The notes below the pieces were generated by a model. The model had not been told where the DNA came from, made no database searches, and was given only the letters and a program-made list of their open reading frames with translations. A stretch of DNA of 64,000 nt from Streptomyces sp. CoH27. Its GTDB lineage: Bacteria > Actinomycetota > Actinomycetes > Streptomycetales > Streptomycetaceae. Below, piece by piece: positions 38,952-46,110 of the stretch (position 1 is its first letter; each line of letters starts with the position of its first letter). The position numbers were made by a program, and so were the translations under genes. The DNA is taken from the NCBI RefSeq assembly GCF_020181035.1, contig NZ_JAIQYY010000010.1, positions 55,709 through 119,708 on the forward strand, read 5' to 3'.

Positions 38952-39455
38952 CTACACCGCCTCGAAGGCCAGGCCCTCGTACGCGGACACTCCGCCCCCG
39001 TACGCCAGTTCCGCGCCCCGCCGGGGCGTCTCCTCCTGGGACGGTGAACAGCGGTCCAGTTCGCACCAGATGCTCTTGCCGGCGCCTTCCGGGCTCCAGC
39101 CCCAGCGATCGGCCAGGCAGTCCACGAGCGCCAGGCCCCGGCCACCGGTGGCATCACTCCGGGCGCAACGCGGCACGGGGGCGCGGGAGCTGGTGTCGGC
39201 CACCTCCACCCGCACGGTGGCCGAGGGGTCGGCCCCGCTCTGCGCACCCGGCAGGGACAGCCGCAGCACGGCCGGGCAGCCCGTGTGCACCACCGCGTTG
39301 GTCACCAGCTCGGAGACGAGCAGGATCAGGGTCTCGGCCAGCGGCTCGTCGGCCGCTATTCCGAGCCCGGCGAACCGCGAGCGGGCCCACCTCCTCGCCC
39401 GCCCCACCTCCGCGGGGTCGGGCCGGATCTCCAGCTGCACTTGAAGCACCTGCAC
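38952..39455 (-). CDS. RsbW/SpoIIAB-like ATP-binding regulatory protein
   Basis: A 167-residue GHKL-type ATPase domain: the N-box LLVSELVTNAVVHTG and the G-box region GGRGLALVDCLADRWGW. Many such stand-alone kinases exist in Streptomyces as anti-sigma factor or partner-switch candidates. The GTG start at 39455 is 3 bases after a possible small membrane protein gene. Partner unknown. Confidence 0.85.
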   Translation of the reverse strand: MQVLQVQLEIRPDPAEVGRARRWARSRFAGLGIAADEPLAETLILLVSELVTNAVVHTGCPAVLRLSLPGAQSGADPSATVRVEVADTSSRAPVPRCARSDATGGRGLALVDCLADRWGWSPEGAGKSIWCELDRCSPSQEETPRRGAELAYGGGVSAYEGLAFEAV

Positions 39456-39458
39456 CGC

Positions 39459-39566
39459 TCACACCATCCGAACCGGCGGACACATGACCCCGCGCAACGC
39501 TGCCGCCACGGCGAAAGCCACGACGACGATCACGACGAGGGCCACGATCGTAGCCATTTTCTGCAT
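39459..39566 (-). CDS. Possible 35-residue membrane peptide
   Basis: MQKMATIVALVVIVVVAFAV continues to a short polar tail. It is one transmembrane helix, ending 3 bases upstream of the ATP-binding protein gene on the same strand. No good ribosome site precedes the ATG, so the start or the gene itself is uncertain. Confidence 0.35.
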   Translation of the reverse strand: MQKMATIVALVVIVVVAFAVAAALRGVMCPPVRMV

Positions 39567-40005
39567 GGCCAGAACAACGGCCAGAGCAGGGATCACGGAC
39601 CGTGATTCCCTTATGAGACAGCATGGTTGACGTACAGTCACCCCAACAAGCGCTTCGGGCATATTCCAGCGCGAAGGAGTACGCGTGCGGGATACTGTGC
39701 GACGCTCGTACCAGGGAGTCGAACAGACGGGGTCCGAAGCGGTGTCCGCGACGGCATCCGCCCTGCGAGGAGCGCCGCGCACCGCGCCACCCGGCGCCAC
39801 CCCAGGGGGTTCACCGGCCCGGCTCGCGCTCACAGCCACTCGCATCCCACACAAGGTACCGGAGCGGACCCCTGACTCCAGGCCGTGACGAGTCACGCAT
39901 AGGACACAACCAGGTATCAACGCTCCGTGATATCGCTTCGCCACGATCCGCGACATCTTGGGCCATGGCCTGCGTGGAGTCGCAGTCCAGGGCGCTGTCG
40001 GCAGG
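39567..40005. other. Intergenic region with one weak small ORF
   Basis: About 440 bases between the ATP-binding gene cluster and the acyl-CoA dehydrogenase genes. The left part is relatively AT-rich (promoter-like: TTGACGTACAGTCACC and CATATTCC). One small frame with a good ribosome site is listed separately. Nothing else was recognised. Confidence 0.55.
39685..39888 (+). CDS. Small hypothetical protein
   Basis: A GTG start 5 bases after GAAGGAG gives a 67-residue basic, Ala/Pro/Thr-rich protein (MRDTVRRSYQGVEQTGSEAV at the start). No domain was recognised. The ribosome site is the main support; it could also be the remnant of a larger regulator. Confidence 0.35.
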   Translation: MRDTVRRSYQGVEQTGSEAVSATASALRGAPRTAPPGATPGGSPARLALTATRIPHKVPERTPDSRP

Positions 40006-40878
40006 TCAGCCGGCAAGTCGCGCGGCGAGGAGCTCCTCACTCTGCGTGTCCTCATCGCCACGCTGGGCCCGCACCCAGGCCCGTTTCAGATGCAGATGGA
40101 CGTCCGCCTCCCAGGTGAAGCCCATGCCGCCGTGCACCTGCAAGCAGTCGCGCGCGCCGCGTACGGCGGCCTCGTCGGCGAGCAGCCGGGCGGCGGCGAT
40201 GTCGGCGGGGTCGGCGGTGACGGCCGCCGCGTAGACCGCCACACGCGCGATCTCGGCCCGCACCAGCAGATCGGCACAGAGATGCTGCACCGCCTGAAAC
40301 GCCCCGACCGGCCGCCCGAACTGCTCCCGAGTCCGGGCGTGTTGCACAGCAAGCTCGCACACACGCCCAGATGTGCCCAGTTGTTCGGCCGCGGTGAGCA
40401 GACTGCCGACGGGGTCCGTGACACCGGGGACGGGAACGCGGTGCAGTGGCGTCAGCGGGTCCAGCGAACGCAGGGGTACGGCGCCCGAGGTGTCGCCGAG
40501 TACGACGTCCGCGCCGTCCAGCCACTCCACCAGCTCCCCGTCCACGGCCGCGACGACCGTCTCCCCGGTCGCCGCACCCGGCACGCTGCCGGCCGCGAGG
40601 TGGGTGGCGACCAGGGGTCCCGGCAACAGCGCCCGACCCGCCTCCTCGAAGACCAGGACCGCCTCCGGCAGCCCCAGCCCGACCCCGCCCCGCGCCTCCG
40701 GCAGCCGCAGGGCGAAGAAGCCCGCGTCGCCGAGGGCCCGCCACAGCCCCCGGTCGAGCCGCCCCGGAGCGTCCACGGCCGCCCGCAACGCCTCATGCCC
40801 GAACCGCCGCTCCAGCAACTGCCGTACGCCCGCCCGCAGCGCACGCTGATCATCGGTGAGTTGAAACCGCACGCTCAT
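40006..40878 (-). CDS. Short acyl-CoA dehydrogenase (beta-type FadE subunit)
   Basis: A 290-residue protein, about 80 shorter than usual. The N-terminal helical domain (LTDDQRALRAGVRQLLERRFG, LPEARGGVGLGLPEAVLVFEEAGRALLPG) and C-terminal domain (TREQFGRPVGAFQAVQHLCADLL, CLQVHGGMGFTWEADVHLHLKRAW) are present. The middle beta domain is abridged (VDGELVEWLDGADVVLGDTS). In steroid pathways such proteins pair with a second FadE as alpha2beta2; here it begins within the stop of the neighbouring full-length FadE (ATGA), strong evidence for a heteromeric pair. Last gene of the amidohydrolase operon. Confidence 0.85.
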   Translation of the reverse strand: MSVRFQLTDDQRALRAGVRQLLERRFGHEALRAAVDAPGRLDRGLWRALGDAGFFALRLPEARGGVGLGLPEAVLVFEEAGRALLPGPLVATHLAAGSVPGAATGETVVAAVDGELVEWLDGADVVLGDTSGAVPLRSLDPLTPLHRVPVPGVTDPVGSLLTAAEQLGTSGRVCELAVQHARTREQFGRPVGAFQAVQHLCADLLVRAEIARVAVYAAAVTADPADIAAARLLADEAAVRGARDCLQVHGGMGFTWEADVHLHLKRAWVRAQRGDEDTQSEELLAARLAG

Positions 40879-42011
40879 CTCCCCCTCGGCAGCCCGAGCA
40901 TCCGCTCGGCCACGATCGTGCGCTGGATCTGGGAGGTGCCGGCGGCGATGGTGTAGGAGAGAGACGACAACCGGTCCAGGACCCACGGCCGGTCCAGGTC
41001 GAGGCGGTCCGGGCCGAGTACGTCCGCCGCCGCGTCGTACAGGTCCTGGCGGGCGTGCGAGTAGCGGAGCTTGAAGAGGGAGCCGCCCACCCCCGGCACG
41101 CCACCCCCGCTCGCCTCCGCCGCACTCACGTTCCACTGGGTCAGCCGCCACAGCGCCCGGAACTCCGCCTCCAGCCGGCCGAGGCGACGGCGCAGTACGG
41201 GGTCGTCCCAGCGGCCGTTCTCCCGTGCCGCGCAGGCCAGTTGGACGAGCACCCGGCGACAGGCCACCACCTCGCCGACGAAGGCCGTGCCCCGCTCGAA
41301 GGACAGGGTCACCATGGTCACGCGCCAGCCGTCGTGCTCCGCGCCCACCCGGTTGGCCACGGGCACCCGGACCTCGTCGAGGAACACCTCGGCGAACTCC
41401 GCCGACCCGGCGAGCGTACGCAGCGGCCGTACGGTGATCCCCTCGGCGTCCATGGGCATCGCGAGCCAGCTGATGCCCCGGTGCCTGGGCGCGTCCGGGT
41501 CGGTACGGACGAGCAGCTCGCACCAGTCGGCGACCTCCGCGTGCGAGGTCCAGATCTTGGACCCGCTCACCACGTAGTCGTCGCCCTCCCTCCGCGCGCG
41601 CGTGCGCAGTGCGGCGAGATCGGAGCCGGCGCCCGGTTCGCTGAACCCCTGGCACCACACCTCCTCGCCGCGCAGGATCGGCGGCAGCCAGCGCGCCCGC
41701 TGCTCCGCCGTACCCTCGGCGGCGATCGTCGGACCGGCGTGCAGCAGCCCCACGAAGTTCGCCCCCACGTACGGCGCGCCGGCCTCCTCCGTCTCCTCCA
41801 GGAAGATGAGACGGGTGGTCGGCGAGGCGTCCCAGTGGACGTCGGCGTACCCGGCGTCGTGGAGCATCCGCTGCCAGCCGAGGTCGTAGGCGCGGCGGCC
41901 CGGCCAGTCCTCGGGCGCGGGCCGGTCCGGGAGGGTGGGCAGCACCTTGGCGAGCCACTCCCGCAGCCGGGCCCGGAACTCCTCCTCCTCGGGCGTGTAC
42001 GACAGGTCCAC
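40875..42011 (-). CDS. Acyl-CoA dehydrogenase (alpha-type FadE subunit)
   Basis: A 378-residue dehydrogenase: DLSYTPEEEEFRARLREWLA, GFSEPGAGSDLAALRTRARR, SGSKIWTSHAEVADWCELLVRTD, and C-terminal YTIAAGTSQIQRTIVAERMLGLPRG. The GTG start shares its first base with the amidohydrolase stop (TAGTG) and its stop overlaps the short FadE. The long upstream open frame is a shadow of the amidohydrolase gene. Likely works with the short FadE on a cyclic or branched acyl-CoA. Confidence 0.87.
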   Translation of the reverse strand: MDLSYTPEEEEFRARLREWLAKVLPTLPDRPAPEDWPGRRAYDLGWQRMLHDAGYADVHWDASPTTRLIFLEETEEAGAPYVGANFVGLLHAGPTIAAEGTAEQRARWLPPILRGEEVWCQGFSEPGAGSDLAALRTRARREGDDYVVSGSKIWTSHAEVADWCELLVRTDPDAPRHRGISWLAMPMDAEGITVRPLRTLAGSAEFAEVFLDEVRVPVANRVGAEHDGWRVTMVTLSFERGTAFVGEVVACRRVLVQLACAARENGRWDDPVLRRRLGRLEAEFRALWRLTQWNVSAAEASGGGVPGVGGSLFKLRYSHARQDLYDAAADVLGPDRLDLDRPWVLDRLSSLSYTIAAGTSQIQRTIVAERMLGLPRGR

Positions 42012-43219
42012 TACCGGTCCAGATCCAGTCCGAGCATCCGGATGGCGTTCCCCCGCATCAGCTTGTAGACCGTCTCCTCGTCCAGGCCCTTCACATGGTC
42101 GAGGGCGACCTCCTTGGTGTGCGGGAAGGTCGAGTCGACGTGCGGGTAGTCGGTCTCGAAGGTGGCGTTGTCGCGGCCGACGACGTCGATCGAGGCGACC
42201 CCGTGCCGGTCGCGGAAGAAGCAGCAGAAGATCTGCCGGTAGTAGTACGTCGACGGCGGCTCGGGGATCAGGTCCCTGACCCCGCCCCAGGCGCGGTGCT
42301 CCTCCCACACGTCGTCGGCACGCTCCAGGGCGTACGGCACCCACCCCATCTGCCCCTCGGAGTAGGCGAGTGTGAGGCGCGGGAAGCGGACCAGGACCCC
42401 GCTGAAGAGGTAGTCCATCATCGAGGCCATCGCGTTGTTGAAGCTGAGCGAGGCCTGGACGGCGGGCGGGGCGTCGGGGGAGGCGGCCGGCATCTGCGAG
42501 CTGCTGCCGATGTGCATGTTGACGACCGTGCCCGTCTCCTGGCAGACGGCGAAGAACGGGTCCCAGTAGCCGGAGTGGATGGACGGCAGCCCGAGGTGGG
42601 TCGGGATCTCGGAGAAGGTCACGGCCCGCACCCCGCGCCCGGCATTGCGCCGGATCTCGGCGGCGGCCAGCTCCACGTCCCACAACGGAATGAGACACAG
42701 CGGGATCAGCCGCCCCCCGCTGTCCCCGCACCACTCCTCCACCATCCAGTCGTTGTAGGCGCGGACGCAGGCGAGGGCGACCTCCTTGTCATGCGCCTCG
42801 GCGAAGGTCTGCCCGCAGAACCGCGGGAAGGTCGGGAAGCAGAGGCTGGCCTCGACGTGATTGAGGTCCATGTCCTCCAGCCGGGCCTTGGGATCCCAGC
42901 ACCCGCGCCGCATCTGCTCCCGCGTGATCCCTTCGAGGGTCATCTCGTCCCGGTCGAACCCGACGGCGGCGATGTTGCGCTTGTACGGGAATTTCAGGTC
43001 CTCGTAGATCCACCAGTCCGTCGGCTGCCCCGCCGGGTCCATGGTGATCTGGTACTTCCCGCCGACGTAGGCCAGTTCGCCGATCCCGGCGGTCAGCGGC
43101 TTGGGCCCCCGGTCCCGGTACCGGGCCGGCAGCCAGGTCTCGAAGAGGTGGGCGGGCTCGATCACGTGGTCGTCGACGCTGACGATGCGGGGCAGTTCGG
43201 TAGCCATTTCGGTAGCCAT
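42011..43219 (-). CDS. Amidohydrolase-2-family metal hydrolase/decarboxylase
   Basis: A 402-residue TIM-barrel protein: IVSVDDHVIEPAHLFETWLP supplies the first metal-binding Asp/His. LEDMDLNHVEASLCFPTFPRFCG, VVNMHIGSSSQMP and ATFETDYPHVDSTFPHTKEV give the later His/Asp ligands and the C-terminal end typical of ACMSD/LigJ-like enzymes. It may hydrolyse or decarboxylate a ring intermediate. The ATG at 43219 starts a MATEMATE duplication made by a 12-bp tandem repeat. First gene of an operon with two FadE genes, under a double operator. Confidence 0.85.
   Translation of the reverse strand: MATEMATELPRIVSVDDHVIEPAHLFETWLPARYRDRGPKPLTAGIGELAYVGGKYQITMDPAGQPTDWWIYEDLKFPYKRNIAAVGFDRDEMTLEGITREQMRRGCWDPKARLEDMDLNHVEASLCFPTFPRFCGQTFAEAHDKEVALACVRAYNDWMVEEWCGDSGGRLIPLCLIPLWDVELAAAEIRRNAGRGVRAVTFSEIPTHLGLPSIHSGYWDPFFAVCQETGTVVNMHIGSSSQMPAASPDAPPAVQASLSFNNAMASMMDYLFSGVLVRFPRLTLAYSEGQMGWVPYALERADDVWEEHRAWGGVRDLIPEPPSTYYYRQIFCCFFRDRHGVASIDVVGRDNATFETDYPHVDSTFPHTKEVALDHVKGLDEETVYKLMRGNAIRMLGLDLDR
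43196..43219 (-). repeat. 12-bp tandem duplication at the amidohydrolase start
   Basis: TTCGGTAGCCAT occurs twice in a row, duplicating the start codon and giving two in-frame ATGs (43219 and 43207), so the protein begins MATEMATE or MATE. Confidence 0.8.
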
Positions 43220-43234
43220 GAGTCCCCTACTTTC

Positions 43235-43279
43235 CTGATGGTCCGTCAGATAGCAATATGACATCTGACGGTACGTCAG
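43235..43279. promoter_or_regulatory. Double CTGAC(N5)GTCAG operator between the amidohydrolase operon and the acyl-CoA synthetase
   Basis: CTGATGGTCCGTCAG (43235-43249) and CTGACGGTACGTCAG (43265-43279) lie 30 bp apart, the second identical to the DoxX site. They cover the divergent promoter. Confidence 0.75.
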
Positions 43280-43302
43280 CCAAGTCCGCTCTGGGGGCAC
43301 CC

Positions 43303-44820
43303 GTGAACGAGACCGCGCACGCCCTGAGTTCCGCACCCACGCTGTGGGACCTGGTGGCCCGCCGCGCCGCCCTCACCCCCGACCGCCCGGTACTGCTCCA
43401 GGGCGACCGCAGCCTGACCTTCGGCGACCTGCGCACGCGCTCGGAACGCGTGGCGGCAGGCCTGTACGCCATGGGGGTCCGCCCCGGCACGGTGGTCGCC
43501 TGGCAGCTGCCCACCCGTATCGAGACCGTCCTGCTGTCCCTCGCACTGGCCCGCCTGGGCGCCGTACAGTCCCCGGTCATCCCCTTCTACCGGGACCGGG
43601 AGGCCGGCTTCGCGCTGCGCGAGTCGAAGGCGGAGTTCTTCGCGGTCCCGGGCGTGTGGCGGGGCCACGACCACACGGAGATGGCACGACGGGTCGGCGC
43701 GAAGGGGATCTTCGAGGCGTACGACGACGACTCCTTGCCGGACGGCAACCCGTCACCCCTCCCCGCCCCGCCCGCCGAGGGCACCTCCGTCCGCTGGATC
43801 TACTGGACCTCGGGCACCACCTCCGACCCCAAGGGCGTACTGCACACCGACCGTTCCCTGATCGCGGGCGGCTCCTGCCTGGCGCACGCCCTGCGCCTCA
43901 CGCCGGACGACGTCGGCTCGATCGCCTTCCCGTACGCCCACATAGGCGGCCCGGATTATCTGGTGATGCTGCTCCTCTACGGCTTCCCCGCGGTGCTGTT
44001 CGAGCACTTCGCGCTGCCGGACGCGCTCGCGGAGTACCGGCGGCACGGGGTGACGACGGCCGGCGGCTCGACGGCGTTCTACTCGATGTTCCTGGCCGAG
44101 CAGCGCAAGCAGCCGCCGGGAACGAGGCTGATCCCGTCCCTGCGCCTGCTCGCAGGCGGCGGCGCCCCCAAGCCACCCGAGCTCTATCAGGCGGTGGTCC
44201 GCGAGATGGGCGTACAGCTGACGCACGGGTACGGCATGACCGAGGTCCCGATGATCACCATGGGCGACCCCGAAGACGCCCCGGAGAACCTGGCGACGAC
44301 CGAGGGCCGGCCGCCGTCGGGCATGGAGATCCGGATCGTCGACGGCGAGATACGGCTGCGCGGAGAGGCCGTCTGCCAGGGCTATCTGGACCCCGCCCAG
44401 ACGGCGGCCGCCTTCGACACCGAGGGCTTTCTGCGCACCGGCGACCTGGGGCGTCTGACGGGCTCGGGCCACCTGGTCCTCACCGGCCGCCTGAAGGACG
44501 TCATCATCCGCAAGGGCGAGAACATCTCCGCCAAGGAGATCGAGGACCTGCTCGCCGCGCATCCGCTGGTCGCGGACGCGGCGGTCATCGGCCTGCCGGA
44601 CGCGGACCGGGGCGAGCTGGTGTGCGCGGTGGTGGAACAGCCGCCGGACGCCGACCGGTTGACCTTGCCGGAGGTCGTCACATACCTGCGGGCTTCCGGC
44701 CTCTCCGTGCACAAGCTGCCGGAGCGGCTGGAGGTGGTGGACGCGCTGCCGAGGAACGAGACGCTGCGGAAGGTGCTGAAGTACAAGCTGCGGGAGCGGT
44801 TTTCAAGACCGTTGCCTTAG
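43303..44820 (+). CDS. AMP-dependent acyl-CoA synthetase
   Basis: A 505-residue ANL ligase: TLWDLVARRAALTPDRPVLL, YWTSGTTSDPKGVLHTDRS as phosphate loop, HGYGMTEVPMITMG, GFLRTGDLGRL and KGENISAKEIEDLLA. The C-terminal catalytic Lys lies in LPRNETLRKVLKYKL. ATG 43258 is in frame, but it would put an operator copy inside the gene; GTG 43303 (VNETAHALSS) is preferred, although its ribosome site is weak. Divergent from the amidohydrolase-FadE operon and likely the entry step for that branch. Confidence 0.83.
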   Translation: MNETAHALSSAPTLWDLVARRAALTPDRPVLLQGDRSLTFGDLRTRSERVAAGLYAMGVRPGTVVAWQLPTRIETVLLSLALARLGAVQSPVIPFYRDREAGFALRESKAEFFAVPGVWRGHDHTEMARRVGAKGIFEAYDDDSLPDGNPSPLPAPPAEGTSVRWIYWTSGTTSDPKGVLHTDRSLIAGGSCLAHALRLTPDDVGSIAFPYAHIGGPDYLVMLLLYGFPAVLFEHFALPDALAEYRRHGVTTAGGSTAFYSMFLAEQRKQPPGTRLIPSLRLLAGGGAPKPPELYQAVVREMGVQLTHGYGMTEVPMITMGDPEDAPENLATTEGRPPSGMEIRIVDGEIRLRGEAVCQGYLDPAQTAAAFDTEGFLRTGDLGRLTGSGHLVLTGRLKDVIIRKGENISAKEIEDLLAAHPLVADAAVIGLPDADRGELVCAVVEQPPDADRLTLPEVVTYLRASGLSVHKLPERLEVVDALPRNETLRKVLKYKLRERFSRPLP

Positions 44821-45185
44821 GCCGCTCGGGCAATCCGCCTGCTGCCCCGTCCACCAGGGACGGAGCGGGTGCAGAGTACCGGGATCGGGGCAGTCCGTGG
44901 GGGTCCGAGGCCCACGCCGACACACGGAAGCCTTACGCCGGCGTCCTCAGAGAGCATCACCTCCGCTGGTTTCCGCTCCACGGTCACCCACCGCGCGACT
45001 TCATGGCAGCACAGCCGACCCGCCCGCGCGACTCGTCCGGTCGGACGGGCCGTCTCTCGTCCCGGGTTGGTCCGATCGATCGGATCTGCCGGTGGGTCGC
45101 GCCGGGACGTTCCGGGCGGCGGCAGAGCCGAGGTTATGAATACATCACCTGCCCATCGGTGAATATCAACCTCAGGAGCCACACG
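44821..45185. other. Intergenic region with a 14-bp palindrome
   Basis: About 365 bases. The perfect palindrome TCCGATCGATCGGA lies at 45071-45084, about 100 bases upstream of the AOC-like gene. TTATGAATACATCACC follows at about 45134 and could hold a -10 region. No gene was recognised. Confidence 0.5.
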
Positions 45186-45695
45186 ATGCGCCCCATCAGA
45201 GCAGCTTGTCTCGGCACGGCCACTGCGCTGGTCACCCTTCTCGCCTGCGCCCCTGTGGCAGGCGCTGCCGCGACGTACACCGATTCCGCTCACGCCAAGG
45301 GCGGAGACAAGGTCTTCAAGCTCATCGGCCGGCTCGCGCAGGAGACCCGCTTCCCCGTCAACCCCGGCGGCAGCCCCGCCCAGGGCGACCGGGCCGTCTT
45401 CCGCTCGATCCTCTTCGACCAGAACGACAAGCAGGTCGGCGACACCGGCGGCACCTGCACCACCACCCGGGTCGACAACGGCGGAGAGGAGGAGTGCGTC
45501 GTGACCTACAACCTCCCCGGCGGCCAGCTCTCCGTGCAGGGGATCGTCTTCGGCTTCCTCAAACCGGGCCCTCCCCCTTCGTTCGACAACGGGATCACCG
45601 GGGGCACCGGAAAATTCGACCGGGCTCGTGGCACGGTCCACGCCGACACGATCGCTACGAACACGAGGCGCTTCACGTTCGACCTCGACCACTGA
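45186..45695 (+). CDS. Secreted allene oxide cyclase barrel-like protein
   Basis: A 169-residue protein with a signal peptide (MRPIRAACLGTATALVTLLA, cleavage near AGAAAT) and a mature domain resembling the AOC/dirigent eight-stranded barrel: FKLIGRLAQETRFP, GDRAVFRSILFDQNDKQVGDTGGTC, CVVTYNLPGGQLSVQGIVFG and ITGGTGKFDRARGTVHA. Bacterial members are mostly uncharacterised. AGGAG precedes the ATG by 7 bases. The function is not known; the two cysteines could form a disulfide. Confidence 0.75.
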   Translation: MRPIRAACLGTATALVTLLACAPVAGAAATYTDSAHAKGGDKVFKLIGRLAQETRFPVNPGGSPAQGDRAVFRSILFDQNDKQVGDTGGTCTTTRVDNGGEEECVVTYNLPGGQLSVQGIVFGFLKPGPPPSFDNGITGGTGKFDRARGTVHADTIATNTRRFTFDLDH

Positions 45696-46110
45696 CTGAC
45701 CCTGCCCCCGCCCGGTGAGAAGGCCGGCCCGTCCACGGCACGGCCCACGCCGAGCACGACCACGCCACCCATGCGGACGACGCCGACGAGATACGTAGCG
45801 CGGCGCCGGGTTTCGTCGTGGTCTGCGGACCGGTCGCGCCCTCGCTGCGTGGCCAGCGGGGGGCGAAGCGGAGGCGTCTGCAGGCTGGAGATCGAAAGCG
45901 TGACAGCGTGGCTCAGGCCGGTGGAGGGTGCTGCAACACACGTGACGGGTGCCCGTTCGACGTATCCGCCGTCGTGGCTGATTTTCTGTGGCTCAGATCA
46001 GAACCCCGTTCACATCGTCGCCAATAGGCCGGGGGTGGTGTGGCGCGCATCAGAGCACGCCACCGGCTCCGGAAAGTCCTGACCAGGGCTTCCTCGACCG
46101 GACCCGCTCC
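45696..46110. other. Intergenic region without a recognised gene
   Basis: About 415 bases between the AOC-like gene and the convergent beta-propeller gene. Short frames exist on both strands but lack ribosome sites and family features. No hairpin with a T-run was seen. Confidence 0.5.

Noticed and set aside
40006..41958. A 650-residue double dehydrogenase
   Set aside because: The N-terminal 360 codons are a shadow of the full-length FadE in another frame; the short FadE begins at ATG 40878.
3247..44820. Classical cholesterol degradation cluster
   Set aside because: FadD3-, Ltp- and DUF35-like genes are present, but no KstD, KshA/B, HsaA/C/D or Mce4 genes are in the window, and the operator differs from the KstR and KstR2 motifs as I remember them.
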